In this document: in pieces, positions 16,989 to 25,009 of the stretch
How positions within the stretch are numbered: the stretch's first letter is position 1
Layout: each line of letters starts with the position of its first letter
From: Ruminococcus sp.
Lineage (GTDB): Bacteria; Bacillota; Clostridia; Oscillospirales; Ruminococcaceae
Assembly (NCBI GenBank): GCA_017624895.1
Contig: JAGAMB010000037.1
Location: forward strand, 1-63,516
Direction of reading: 5' to 3'
DNA: 63,516 bases
Position numbers and translations under genes: made by a program
The notes under the pieces: generated by a model
Told to the model about the DNA's origin: nothing
Seen by the model: only the letters and a program-made list of their open reading frames with translations
The model's database searches: none

Positions 16989-17017
16989 TGAACGCCCAAA
17001 AATTTTGTCGTTTGCTA
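16984..17017. repeat. ATAGCAAACG-family hairpin, copy 3 overlapping feoB stop
   Basis: TTATAGTGAACGCCCAAAAA... with GTCGTTTGCTATA; the TAG of feoB lies inside the left arm. It is a near-duplicate of the copy at 10974. Confidence 0.7.
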
Positions 17018-17029
17018 TATAATGCAAAA

Positions 17030-17052
17030 CAGCCGAGGGATTACCTCGGCTG
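17030..17052. terminator. Bidirectional terminator between feoB and the Na/Pi gene
   Basis: CAGCCGAGG, GATTA loop, CCTCGGCTG with A-run on the left and T-run on the right, serving the two convergent genes. Confidence 0.85.
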
Positions 17053-17057
17053 CTGTT

Positions 17058-18869
17058 TTAACGCTTAATGTCAAGTCTTGTAAAATAAAGCTCTGAATAC
17101 TCCTTGTATTCATTGCGGAATTTCTCGTCATTTTCCTTGACATCGCTGAAATATGCGTGGATATTCGTCTTTTCGTCTGTTTCAATAAGACATCCTGCAA
17201 TGTTGGAACAGTGGTCTGAAATTCTTTCCAGATTTGTGAGAACATCCTGGAAAATATATCCCAGCTCAACTGTACATTCATCGTTCTGAAGCCGGCGGAT
17301 ATGGCGGTTTTTCAACTCTGTGCTTAGGTTGTCCACCACTTCTTCAAGAGGCTCTACCTTATGGGCAACAGAAAGCTCGTCACTTTTATAAGCCTCAAAT
17401 GCCGTACTTATATTCTCTCTGATAGCGTCGGAAATAACTGTTATTTCGTTGATACATTCCGCTGAGAACATAATTCCTTTTTCCTTCATTTCAACTACAG
17501 ACTCAATGAGATTTACTGCGTGGTCGGATATTCTCTCGAAATTACCGACGCAATGCATCATCTTTGACATTGTTCGGCTGTCCTTGCCTGTGATACTGTA
17601 TTTTGCAACACGTACAAGATAGCTGTTGATCTTATCCTCGTATTTGTCGATCAGATCCTCCGCTTCAATTACACTCTGAACCGTCTTTTCATCATATCCT
17701 GTCACAAGAAGTCCGATAGCGTCGCTGATCGCTTTCTGTGTGCGATCCGCCATATCAACTGCAACGGAACGGCAGGCTTCAACGGCAATACTTGGAGTTG
17801 ACATAAATCTTCCGTCAAGTGCGGCAAAAATGTCGATTTGCTCCTTAGGCTCGCCCTCCTTGTCGCGAATGACAAACTGTGAGAACTTAACAAGATATTT
17901 CGAGAAAGGCATAAGCACGATTGTTGCAAGAACGTTGAAAACCGTGTGCATTGCAGCAATGCCCATATATCCTGTAGGCTGTGACATAAAATCAGCAAAT
18001 GCAGGGATGGTTTCCTTGAGTATAAGGGCAACGGGCAGGAAAATCAGCGTTCCGAGACAGTTTATTGCAACGTGGATAACTGATACTCTCTTTGCGTCCT
18101 TGTTTACGCCGATAGAGGATATAAGCGCCGTTACACAGGTTCCTATGTTAAAGCCCATTATAAGGGGAAGCGACATTTCGTATGTCAGCGCGCCGCCTGC
18201 TGAAAATGTCATAAGTATACCGATTGAAGCCGCGGAGCTTTGGATAATTCCCGTAAACAAAGCACCTACGATAACTCCCACAAGCGGATTGTTGAACGCC
18301 ATAAGGACATTCTGAAATTCAGGAGAATTAGCAACAGGATCAATCGCGCCCTGCATAAGATCCATACCTGTCATATGTACGGCAAATCCTACAAAAATAC
18401 GTCCGATATCCTTTTTCTTAGCCTTTTTGCAGCCCATTATCATCAATATACCCACAAGGGCAAGAATAGGAGAGAACGAATCGGGTTTCAGCAGCTTCAT
18501 AAGAAATCCGCCGACACCGCCTACGCCATCGCCGCCCTCAATTCCGTTAAGACAGAGCAGCCATGCTGTAAAGGTGGTACCTATATTTGCACCGAAGCTT
18601 ACGGCTACGGTGTCAATAAGCGCCATAATTCCTGAATTAACGAAGCCTACGGTCATAACTGTCATAGCCGACGAGGACTGTATGGCAATCGTGATAACCG
18701 TACCGAGTATCAGCGCCATAAAGGGGTTGGCTGTCATTTTTTTCAGCGCAACCTCCATTTTTCCGCCTGCAAGCTTCTCCAGACCTGTGGACATTACGTT
18801 CATACCATAGAGGAAAAAAGCAAGTCCGCCAAGCATTGTGAAAATGTTGAAAATTGAAAAATCGCCCAT
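17058..18869 (-). CDS. Na/Pi cotransporter with C-terminal PhoU domain
   Basis: 603 residues from the ATG after GAGGTG; a longer frame adds ten unlikely codons. The N-terminal membrane half has two inverted repeats typical of the NptA/YjbB family, each with a QSSSA motif (TIAIQSSSAMTVMTVGFV and GIIQSSAASIGILMTFSAGG), which line the transport path. The C-terminal 230 residues are a helical PhoU-like domain (about 365-590). It likely moves phosphate with sodium; E. coli YjbB instead exports phosphate, so direction is uncertain. It has its own promoter and converges on feoB. Confidence 0.92.
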   Translation of the reverse strand: MGDFSIFNIFTMLGGLAFFLYGMNVMSTGLEKLAGGKMEVALKKMTANPFMALILGTVITIAIQSSSAMTVMTVGFVNSGIMALIDTVAVSFGANIGTTFTAWLLCLNGIEGGDGVGGVGGFLMKLLKPDSFSPILALVGILMIMGCKKAKKKDIGRIFVGFAVHMTGMDLMQGAIDPVANSPEFQNVLMAFNNPLVGVIVGALFTGIIQSSAASIGILMTFSAGGALTYEMSLPLIMGFNIGTCVTALISSIGVNKDAKRVSVIHVAINCLGTLIFLPVALILKETIPAFADFMSQPTGYMGIAAMHTVFNVLATIVLMPFSKYLVKFSQFVIRDKEGEPKEQIDIFAALDGRFMSTPSIAVEACRSVAVDMADRTQKAISDAIGLLVTGYDEKTVQSVIEAEDLIDKYEDKINSYLVRVAKYSITGKDSRTMSKMMHCVGNFERISDHAVNLIESVVEMKEKGIMFSAECINEITVISDAIRENISTAFEAYKSDELSVAHKVEPLEEVVDNLSTELKNRHIRRLQNDECTVELGYIFQDVLTNLERISDHCSNIAGCLIETDEKTNIHAYFSDVKENDEKFRNEYKEYSELYFTRLDIKR

Positions 18870-18910
18870 ATTTTTACACCTCGAAAATAAAGGCAGCACA
18901 GATAATAATT

Positions 18911-18985
18911 ATAGCAAACGACAAAATCTTTTGGCGTTTGCTATTTGCCGATCCGCACATCCGCAAACTTTAGTTTGCGGAGCAA
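18911..18985. repeat. ATAGCAAACG-family double hairpin, copy 4
   Basis: Nearly identical to 2751-2835: ATAGCAAACGACAAAA..GGCGTTTGCTAT, TTGCCGATCCGCAC, then CCGCAAACTTTAGTTTGCGG. It lies in the leader of the Na/Pi gene. Confidence 0.8.
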
Positions 18986-19019
18986 TATAATCTGAGAAGC
19001 CCTTTACACATTATAATTC

Positions 19020-19049
19020 ATTATATCATATTTCTCTCTGCACAGTCAA
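19020..19049 (-). promoter_or_regulatory. Promoter of the Na/Pi gene
   Basis: On the minus strand, TTGACT (19044-19049), 18-base spacer, TATAAT (19020-19025). Confidence 0.75.
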
Positions 19050-19132
19050 GTATTTACACAAAAAACTTTACATAGATTTTACAATTGATAATGAAATGAA
19101 AATGTGTACCTCATTTTGGAGAAAAGTAAGGT

Positions 19133-19162
19133 GTAGGGGGCGATGTGGGCATCAGCCCCTAC
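19133..19162. repeat. Short palindrome GTAGGGG..CCCCTAC
   Basis: GTAGGGGGCGATG and CATCAGCCCCTAC form a hairpin with a short TGGG loop. It abuts the left end of the large repeat element that follows. Confidence 0.6.
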
Positions 19163-19671
19163 TACCTTGTATCAACTAAAACTTTACATTACGTTGCAGA
19201 TTTATCGTTCTGTTGTAGTATTTGTGTATATTGCAAATTTTGTACAAACCAAAGGGACAACCATAGGAATGGGGAGAAGAAAAAACTGGCACAAAAGTCG
19301 GGTATTCTCCCCCTTCCTCTGGTTTTCCCTCTGGAACTCTCTTTCCGTCACCTACCCCCTTTTCCCGACTTTTTTCTTTTGTGTGACCTGACTTTTTCGA
19401 GCGGTCATATGAGCATAAATTATCGCCCATAAACCAAAAACGAGATTTCCGTAAAAGTTCAAAAATCGGAAAGGGAGGGAGAAAGGGGAAAGGGAAAGGA
19501 GAGTTCCAGAGAGGAAAACCGTAGGGGAAAGAGGGAGGGGAAAGCCGATTTTTGTTCCAGTTTAATTTTCCCCTCCCTCGTTCCCCGTAGGTTGTCCTCT
19601 TTGGCGAGAAACTATCCTTTTGTATTTATTATAAATAGAAAAAATAAACTTTAAGATGTTACAGCGTACTA
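19160..19671. mobile_element. Non-coding inverted-repeat element with polypurine core, copy A
   Basis: About 512 bp without a credible gene. The left end TACTACCTTGTATCAACTAA and the right end (complement TAGTACGCTGTAACATCTTA) are imperfect inverted repeats that share AACTTTA-type inner ends. Inside, blocks such as GGAAAGGGAGGGAGAAAGGG and CAGAGAGGAAAACCGTAGGG alternate in orientation (plus strand near 19470-19550, minus strand near 19315-19380 and 19560-19615). Copy B at 50897-51339 has the same ends and blocks. No transposase is present; it is probably mobilised in trans or is a MITE-like relic (inference). Confidence 0.65.
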
Positions 19672-19702
19672 CGAATTGGTTATATATCGTAATCCTGTGT
19701 AT

Positions 19703-19720
19703 GGGCGGATATTATCCGCC
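19703..19720. repeat. GGCGGATATTATCCGCC palindrome
   Basis: GGGCGGATATTATCCGCC, a copy of the dispersed palindromic family, 11 bases from the stop of the 19732 gene and close to the end of element A. Confidence 0.8.
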
Positions 19721-19731
19721 TCAGAAAATAA

Positions 19732-20478
19732 TCAATAGGGCAGCCTGAATTCAACAACCCGCCATTTTCCGTCATCTTCCCTTACAATGACAAATTCATC
19801 TTCCTGTGTATATGCCTCTCCGCCAAAGCTTGCGCCGTTATAGCTGCTTATAACCTTGAAGCGGATTTCTCCATCATCTCTGCCAGTTATTTCAGTTACC
19901 TCAGAACCCTCGTAGAAGATATCCGAGCCTCTTGCTCCGTTCAGACAGTATACCCTGCCGTCCCTTTCCACATAAAGCTCATCAAGGTTATCATCATAAT
20001 CCTCGCTGAAAACAGCGTGATAATCCGCCATAACATCGTCAAGAGAATTTATCCCCTCATCGGTTATAAGATAAAACTGCCAGTCATACTCGTTTGTAAC
20101 ATACTCCGACGTATCAAGCTGATATGGTGAGCCTACTGTAAAGCTCCACTCAGTTTCACAAGCCTTTTCAAAAAGCGCCTGTGCTGCCGCTATAACCTCA
20201 TCGTCAAGCTGCTGTTCAAATTGAGGATCATTTTCCGGAAGCTGAAAATCCTCCCCGAAAACAGCCGTTGTTACAGCTTCTGTTGCCTCCTCTGCCGTTG
20301 TTGTAACGGCTTCATCAGTTTTTTCAGCTGCTCCTGTTGAAATTTCTTCTGTACCGCCTACTTCTTCTGTAACAGCAGGAGCTGCTTCGGAACTGCTGCT
20401 TTCCCTGTCGTTTTTCTTATCACAGGCTGTCAGGGACAGCATTACAGCCGCCGCAATTATAACAGATGCCTTTTTCAT
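19732..20478 (-). CDS. Lipoprotein downstream of RNase R
   Basis: 248 residues from an ATG that overlaps the rnr stop (TGATG) and follows GAGGAGGAG by 5 bases, so it is translationally coupled to rnr. The signal MKKASVIIAAAVMLSLTAC has its lipobox Cys at 19. A long Thr/Glu/Ala-rich linker (about 25-75) leads to a globular domain of about 160 residues with many acidic and aromatic residues. The fold is not recognised; a small secreted sensor or surface protein is possible. It is the last gene of the secG-rnr operon, in the place where smpB often lies in other Firmicutes. Confidence 0.7.
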   Translation of the reverse strand: MKKASVIIAAAVMLSLTACDKKNDRESSSSEAAPAVTEEVGGTEEISTGAAEKTDEAVTTTAEEATEAVTTAVFGEDFQLPENDPQFEQQLDDEVIAAAQALFEKACETEWSFTVGSPYQLDTSEYVTNEYDWQFYLITDEGINSLDDVMADYHAVFSEDYDDNLDELYVERDGRVYCLNGARGSDIFYEGSEVTEITGRDDGEIRFKVISSYNGASFGGEAYTQEDEFVIVREDDGKWRVVEFRLPY

Positions 20479-22628
20479 CAAAGCTCCTCCTCATCAAGAA
20501 CAAAATCAACATTTCCTTCGCTGACATTTACCGCAGCACAGAGTACCTGCACCATATCACCCAACTCATATGAAACACCGCTGAATTTCTCTGTAAGTGC
20601 CACAGGCTCGTTATAGTCATACTCGCCCTCAGGAAGCGTTCTTATGTGAACAAGTCCCTCCACGGAATTGGGAAGCTGTGCATAAAAGCCAAACTCCGCT
20701 ACACTTGAAATCTTCGCTGTAAAGCTTTCACCGATATGCTGCTTCATATACTCCGCCTTGTAGCAATCCTCGCAGCTTCTCTCCGCCGATACCGCACGTA
20801 TCTCCGATGATGTTGCTGCTTCTGCGGCTTTTACCGCAAAGCCGCCATATCGCTTGCTGAGCCACTTTACGTCATAGCCTGCAAGTACATCTGTTATTAT
20901 ACGATGTATTGCAAGGTCGGAATATCGTCTTATAGGCGATGTGAAATGGGCATAATCCTCCAGAACGAGTCCGAAATGTCCCAGCGGCTCCTCCGAATAT
21001 TTAGCCTTCGCCATCGAACGGAGAACCATCACATTTACCGCCTCAAATTTATCAGTATCTCTCGCATTATCCAGAATTGCCGCCGCGTGAGCAGGCTTGA
21101 ACTCCTGAAAATGGGGATATTCCACGTTGAGCTTTGTCAGCATTTCGCAAAGTGCCGCTGTTTTTGCCTCAGGCGGAGCTTCGTGTATACGATACACAAA
21201 GGGTACTTTTTTCTCACGGGCAAGTCTTGCAGCCGCTTCGTTTGCACAAAGCATAAATTCCTCTATAATACGCTCCGATTTGCCTCTTTCACGAGGTACA
21301 ACATCACAGCATATGCCGTTTTCATTGATTACAAGCTTGCTTTCAACAGTTTCAAGCTCAGGAGCGTGACGCTGCTTTTTACGCTCTATAAGGATATCCG
21401 CAAGCTCATTCATAAGCGGTATTTCCTTTTCAACGCAGGCATATTTCGCCTTTATATCGTCATTCGCTCTATCTGCAAGAATATCGTTTATCTCTGAATA
21501 TACGCCCTTTACCCTTGATCGTATAACCGATTTGCAGAAGCGGTAGCTTATCATTTCACCGTCCGCACCCAGCTCCATAAAAGCAGAGAGCGTCAATCTG
21601 TCCTCATGGGGATTAAGCGAGCATATACCGTTTGAAAGCTCCTTCGGGAGCATAGGGATAACCTTATCCGCATAGTAAACGCTTGTACCGCGGCTCATAG
21701 CCTCCTTATCAAGAGCGCTGTTTCCTTTTACATAATGTGAAACATCGGCAATGTGAACTCCTAAAAGCCAGCCCTTTTCCGTCCTTTCAACGGAAACGGC
21801 GTCGTCAAGATCCTTTGATTCGCTGCTGTCTATGGTAAAAATCGCCATATGCCGCAGATCCTCACGGTTATTGAAGCTGTACTCCTGAACGCCGCCCTCG
21901 GATATCTTGCGCGCTTCTTTCATAGCCTCCTCGGAAAATTCCGTGATAATGCCGCTTGAAGCAATTATAGAGTCCGCACAGGAAACGGCAAGCTCTGAAC
22001 TGCCGAAAACAGAAACGATTTTCACCTTATGCTCGGCGTGTCTGCGTCCGCGGTAAACGATTTCCGCCAGAACCTTATCGCCCTCGGCAAAGGGAACGCT
22101 TTCACCCTTTGAAATTATCATATGATTTCTTGAAGCTATATCAGGTACAAGATAAAGTCCGCCATCAGCGTACTCAATAACACCTGTCAGGGTACTGCTG
22201 CCAAAGCCGAGGATATCTATTACCTCACCCTCAGGCTCACCGGAACGTGACGGGATATCCGTAATAAGTACGCGGTCGCGTGGCATAGCGCCCATCATAC
22301 ACTTGCCCGGAATAAAATACTCTGTGCCGTCCTCAGTTACAGCAAAGCCAAAGGTTCGGCTGAGTCGTGTGACCTCCGCCGCTTTAAAGCCCATTCGTGA
22401 ACAAAGGGCAACCTTCATACCCTTGCGGACGGTAACAATACCCTCGTCACGCAGCTCTGTAAATGCCTGCACGAAATTTTCTCTGCCCGATTTCTTTGTA
22501 CGGCATTTTGTTTCAAGCTCATGCAGCGGAATAAGCTTCTTCCCCGTATTCAGAAATGTGACGATTTTATTCTTATAGCTTTCAGCCGTTATCTCATTTT
22601 TTGAATTTTTTTTATTTTTATCTGCCAT
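20478..22628 (-). CDS. rnr: Ribonuclease R
   Basis: 716 residues. 3'-to-5' exoribonuclease for structured RNA, of the RNase II/R family. Order: N-terminal helix-turn-helix (about 15-75), cold-shock domains, the RNB catalytic domain with IDSSESKDLDDAVSVE (magnesium-binding aspartates) and SPIRRYSDL, then a C-terminal S1 domain (GESFTAKISSVAEFGFYAQL). The start MADKNKKN follows GGAGATC at a short distance. It lies downstream of secG, the arrangement common in Firmicutes, although the terminator at 22660 lies between them, so transcription from secG is partial or absent. It is coupled to the lipoprotein gene behind it. Confidence 0.96.
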   Translation of the reverse strand: MADKNKKNSKNEITAESYKNKIVTFLNTGKKLIPLHELETKCRTKKSGRENFVQAFTELRDEGIVTVRKGMKVALCSRMGFKAAEVTRLSRTFGFAVTEDGTEYFIPGKCMMGAMPRDRVLITDIPSRSGEPEGEVIDILGFGSSTLTGVIEYADGGLYLVPDIASRNHMIISKGESVPFAEGDKVLAEIVYRGRRHAEHKVKIVSVFGSSELAVSCADSIIASSGIITEFSEEAMKEARKISEGGVQEYSFNNREDLRHMAIFTIDSSESKDLDDAVSVERTEKGWLLGVHIADVSHYVKGNSALDKEAMSRGTSVYYADKVIPMLPKELSNGICSLNPHEDRLTLSAFMELGADGEMISYRFCKSVIRSRVKGVYSEINDILADRANDDIKAKYACVEKEIPLMNELADILIERKKQRHAPELETVESKLVINENGICCDVVPRERGKSERIIEEFMLCANEAAARLAREKKVPFVYRIHEAPPEAKTAALCEMLTKLNVEYPHFQEFKPAHAAAILDNARDTDKFEAVNVMVLRSMAKAKYSEEPLGHFGLVLEDYAHFTSPIRRYSDLAIHRIITDVLAGYDVKWLSKRYGGFAVKAAEAATSSEIRAVSAERSCEDCYKAEYMKQHIGESFTAKISSVAEFGFYAQLPNSVEGLVHIRTLPEGEYDYNEPVALTEKFSGVSYELGDMVQVLCAAVNVSEGNVDFVLDEEEL

Positions 22629-22659
22629 TTCAGATCTCCTTTAAAAAGCTGTTAAAAAA

Positions 22660-22683
22660 GCCCCATGACTTCAGTCACGGGGC
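22660..22683 (-). terminator. Terminator between secG and rnr
   Basis: GCCCCATGAC, TTCA, GTCACGGGGC (one mismatch). On the minus strand it is followed by TTTTTT, 6 bases after the secG stop. Confidence 0.8.
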
Positions 22684-22689
22684 ATTTCA

Positions 22690-22950
22690 TTACTTATCGG
22701 TAAAAATCGGGATAATATTTACTGCAAGAGTAATAACGAAAAGGATAATTCCTGCTGTTCTTGTAATTCTTGCGAGAACTGCCTCACGGCTTCTTCCCTC
22801 ATTTCTTCCGTAGAACGAATCAGAGCTTGCACCTGTAAGCGCATTTGTCATACTATCCCCTGACTTATTTTCCTGCATAAGACACAGTACAATAATTGCA
22901 AGACAAGCTATGAGGAGAACTGCTCCTCCTATGATTTCGAGAATTTCCAT
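22690..22950 (-). CDS. secG: SecG translocase subunit
   Basis: 86 residues from the ATG 4 bases after GGAGGTC; a longer frame adds 24 codons of leader. Two membrane helices (about 2-22 and 60-82) are separated by the conserved cytoplasmic loop with CLMQENKSGDSMTNALTGAS. It is a partner of SecYE that assists SecA-driven export. The gene order secG-rnr is classic. It works with SecD/SecF encoded at 39366-41767, and both serve the secreted cellulosomal and lipoproteins of this window. Confidence 0.93.
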   Translation of the reverse strand: MEILEIIGGAVLLIACLAIIVLCLMQENKSGDSMTNALTGASSDSFYGRNEGRSREAVLARITRTAGIILFVITLAVNIIPIFTDK

Positions 22951-23033
22951 AATTGACCTCCGTATAAATTCTTCATATTTCAATATTCGACAGCGATTTA
23001 TAATAAACCGCACTACATTCAATTAGCTTTATT

Positions 23034-23062
23034 ATTATACCACACCTGTAAGCTTTTTGCAA
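23034..23062 (-). promoter_or_regulatory. secG promoter
   Basis: On the minus strand, TTGCAA (23057-23062), 17-base spacer ending TGG, TATAAT (23034-23039): an extended -10. Confidence 0.75.
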
Positions 23063-23142
23063 GTGTTTTCCCGAAAAATCCCCGAAAATATTTTCATACA
23101 TTTTTGTGCATATGTCACAATCCAACTGAATATATTATATAA

Positions 23143-23197
23143 AAGTGCCTCGCACATCCGCAAATAGCAAACGCCAAAAAATTTGTTGTTTGCTATA
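23143..23197. repeat. ATAGCAAACG-family hairpin, copy 5 (inverted)
   Basis: AAGTGCCTCGCACATCCGCA, then AATAGCAAACGCC..GTTTGCTAT. The order is reversed relative to the copy at 2751, whose right edge reads GATGTGCGAGGCACTT. Confidence 0.75.
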
Positions 23198-23233
23198 GTA
23201 TTGCAGATTTTTTCAACAGCAAAGGAGTACGCT

Positions 23234-23524
23234 ATGAAGGACAAGAAGATCATAAATCAGCCGAAATCAGACCATTCCATTATTATGGAAAACCGCCGGA
23301 CTATGACTATATCGGGCATAACAGATGTAGACAGCTTTGACGAAAAGACCATTTCCCTGTACACTCAGCTGGGCGAGCTTACCATAAAGGGCAGAGAGCT
23401 TCATATCGACTCTATGAGCGTTGAAACAGGAGATATGATCATTACGGGCGATATCTGGTCAGCGGTTTACGGCGACCGCGACAGAAAAAATCCTGTTTCA
23501 GCGCTGGGGAGAATTTTCCGATGA
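23234..23524 (+). CDS. yabP: Sporulation protein YabP
   Basis: 96 residues from the ATG after AAAGGAG; an upstream in-frame ATG has no site and runs through the repeat. It has the compact beta-rich YabP fold: MENRRTMTISGITDVDSFDE, LGELTIKGRELHI and SVETGDMIITGDIWS. YabP is needed in the mother cell for spore cortex and coat formation in Bacillus. The stop overlaps the yabQ start by four bases (ATGA), so the two are coupled. It shows that the organism can, or its ancestors could, form spores. Confidence 0.9.
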   Translation: MKDKKIINQPKSDHSIIMENRRTMTISGITDVDSFDEKTISLYTQLGELTIKGRELHIDSMSVETGDMIITGDIWSAVYGDRDRKNPVSALGRIFR

Positions 23525-23976
23525 ATGTACCCGAAACCTTTTTCACCGTCAGCGATGAACTGTGGCTGTTTTTTCTCTCCTGTGCCGCAGGAGCCGTTTT
23601 CGGGGTGTATTATGATGTTTTCAGGGCTTTGCGCCTGACTATCCCACACCACGGCTTTTTTGTTTTTCTGGAAGATGTTATTTTCCTTGCAACCTATGCC
23701 ATCTTTCTCTCCGCCTTTGCCTCGGCTGAAGCAAGAGGCGAGCTGCGGGCATATTATGCTTTCGGCGGTATATTGGGTTTTACCCTTTATCACTTTACCA
23801 TAGGCAGATTTGTTATGCGCTTTATAAAGAAAATCATCGGATCTGTAAAAATCATCTTCGCCATCATTGTCAAACCTGCCAAAATCATTGCCGCCAAATT
23901 TGTGGGAATTACCAAAAACGCTGTTAAATCAAATAAAAATGCTCCACAACCCTTGCAATACGATGCCGAGATATAG
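23521..23976 (+). CDS. yabQ: Spore cortex protein YabQ
   Basis: 151 residues. Three to four membrane helices at about 12-30, 45-66 and 75-97, then a helical basic tail (FIKKIIGSVKIIFAIIVKPA). GAVFGVYYDVFRALR near residue 24 is the conserved YabQ motif. It is an integral membrane protein of the forespore outer membrane needed for cortex assembly. It shares an ATGA overlap with yabP, and the next gene is divIC, the order found in Bacillus. Confidence 0.92.
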   Translation: MNVPETFFTVSDELWLFFLSCAAGAVFGVYYDVFRALRLTIPHHGFFVFLEDVIFLATYAIFLSAFASAEARGELRAYYAFGGILGFTLYHFTIGRFVMRFIKKIIGSVKIIFAIIVKPAKIIAAKFVGITKNAVKSNKNAPQPLQYDAEI

Positions 23977-24019
23977 TATAATAATATGTGTATATTGAAA
24001 CAGAAAGAGCGTGAAATAA

Positions 24020-24352
24020 GTGGCTGCGGAAACTAAACACAATAAAAAGAATAAAAAGAAAAATCCCTCCAAAAAAGGGCTTTTCAATAGTATGCTTTTC
24101 AAGCTTCTGGCAGGAGCTGTTATTGTAGGATGTATGGTGCTGTTTATCACTACAGAAACCGACTGCAGCAGCAAGGAAGCTGAGCTTGCCGCTATACAGG
24201 CACAAATTGATACTTTTAATATGGAAAATGCCGAGCTGCAGCGCACTCTCGCCAGCGATGACCTCTCCGCCTATATGGAACGCATCGCTCTTGAGGAAAG
24301 AGGCTACGCTTACCCTGATGAACGCAGATTCTATGATACATCAAGAGATTGA
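24020..24352 (+). CDS. divIC: Septum formation protein DivIC/FtsB family
   Basis: 110 residues, GTG start with only a weak upstream site. A very basic N-terminus (HNKKNKKKNPSKK), one membrane helix at about 27-47, then a short leucine-type coiled coil (ELAAIQAQIDTFNMENAELQ) and a conserved C-terminal ERIALEERGYAYPDERRF. This is the DivIC/FtsB layout: a bitopic divisome protein that pairs with FtsL to activate septal wall synthesis. The yabP-yabQ-divIC-S1 order supports the name. Confidence 0.88.
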   Translation: MAAETKHNKKNKKKNPSKKGLFNSMLFKLLAGAVIVGCMVLFITTETDCSSKEAELAAIQAQIDTFNMENAELQRTLASDDLSAYMERIALEERGYAYPDERRFYDTSRD

Positions 24353-24396
24353 CATAAGAAATAAAGGATAAAATTTTTAAGGAGATAAAAATACAT

Positions 24397-24834
24397 ATGC
24401 AGCTTGAAATCGGAAAAATCTACACAGGCAAAGTTAAGGGAATAGCACAATACGGCGCTTTCGTCGATATCGACGGCGGCGGTACCGGTATGGTGCATAT
24501 TTCCGAAGTTTCAAACACCTTTGTAAACGCTATCCGTGACCATCTCACAGAAGGTCAGGAAGTTAAGGTGAAGGTTATCGGCATTAACGAACAGGGCAAG
24601 GTAAGCCTTTCTATCAAAAAGGCAGAGCCTGCTGAGGACGCAGGAAATCCCGATAAAAAGCCTTTCAAAAAGGAACGCAGACCTAAACCACATATTTATG
24701 AGCCTAAAAAATCAATCCCTCAGTCTGAAATGACATTCGACGATATGCTTGCACACTTCAAGCAGTCCAGCGAGGAACGTATCGGTGATCTCAAACGCAG
24801 CACCGACAGAAAAAACGGCACAAGAAGAAAATAA
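24397..24834 (+). CDS. S1-domain RNA-binding protein (YabR type)
   Basis: 145 residues. One S1 domain at 1-75 (LEIGKIYTGKVKGIAQYGAF, GMVHISEVS, VKVKVIGINEQGKVSLSIKK) is followed by a long basic, Pro/Lys-rich tail to about residue 105 and a helical end. It is likely an RNA-binding protein of the YabR/general stress protein 13 group, which follows divIC in Bacillus. The start has AAGGAG with an 11-base gap. Its substrate is unknown. It is followed by a terminator that closes the cluster. Confidence 0.88.
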   Translation: MQLEIGKIYTGKVKGIAQYGAFVDIDGGGTGMVHISEVSNTFVNAIRDHLTEGQEVKVKVIGINEQGKVSLSIKKAEPAEDAGNPDKKPFKKERRPKPHIYEPKKSIPQSEMTFDDMLAHFKQSSEERIGDLKRSTDRKNGTRRK

Positions 24835-24841
24835 CACCTGT

Positions 24842-24873
24842 ATCCCCTTAATCTGAAGTTAAGGGGATTTTTG
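24842..24873 (+). terminator. Terminator of the yabP cluster
   Basis: ATCCCCTTAA, TCTGAAG loop, TTAAGGGGAT then TTTTG. Confidence 0.88.
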
Positions 24874-24924
24874 TGCATTTTCACGTATTTTAACAGAGAT
24901 ATTTGTATTTATCGGCAAATTCTA

Positions 24925-24953
24925 TTGACATAGTTTTCCGCATTTGCTATAAT
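24925..24953 (+). promoter_or_regulatory. Promoter of the polysaccharide operon
   Basis: TTGACA (24925-24930), 17-base spacer, TATAAT (24948-24953), 57 bases before the first gene. Confidence 0.88.
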
Positions 24954-25009
24954 AAACGTATATATAATGATGAAAACAAAAGAGCATTTCTGCTCAGCGG
25001 AATTTTTAA

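Noticed and set aside
19143..19432. Overlapping open frames in the polypurine element
   Set aside because: Composition follows the purine/pyrimidine tracts, there is no ribosome site, and the frames are not kept in copy B.
20904..21497. Long plus-strand frame inside rnr
   Set aside because: Antisense to a conserved gene and lacking any family features.
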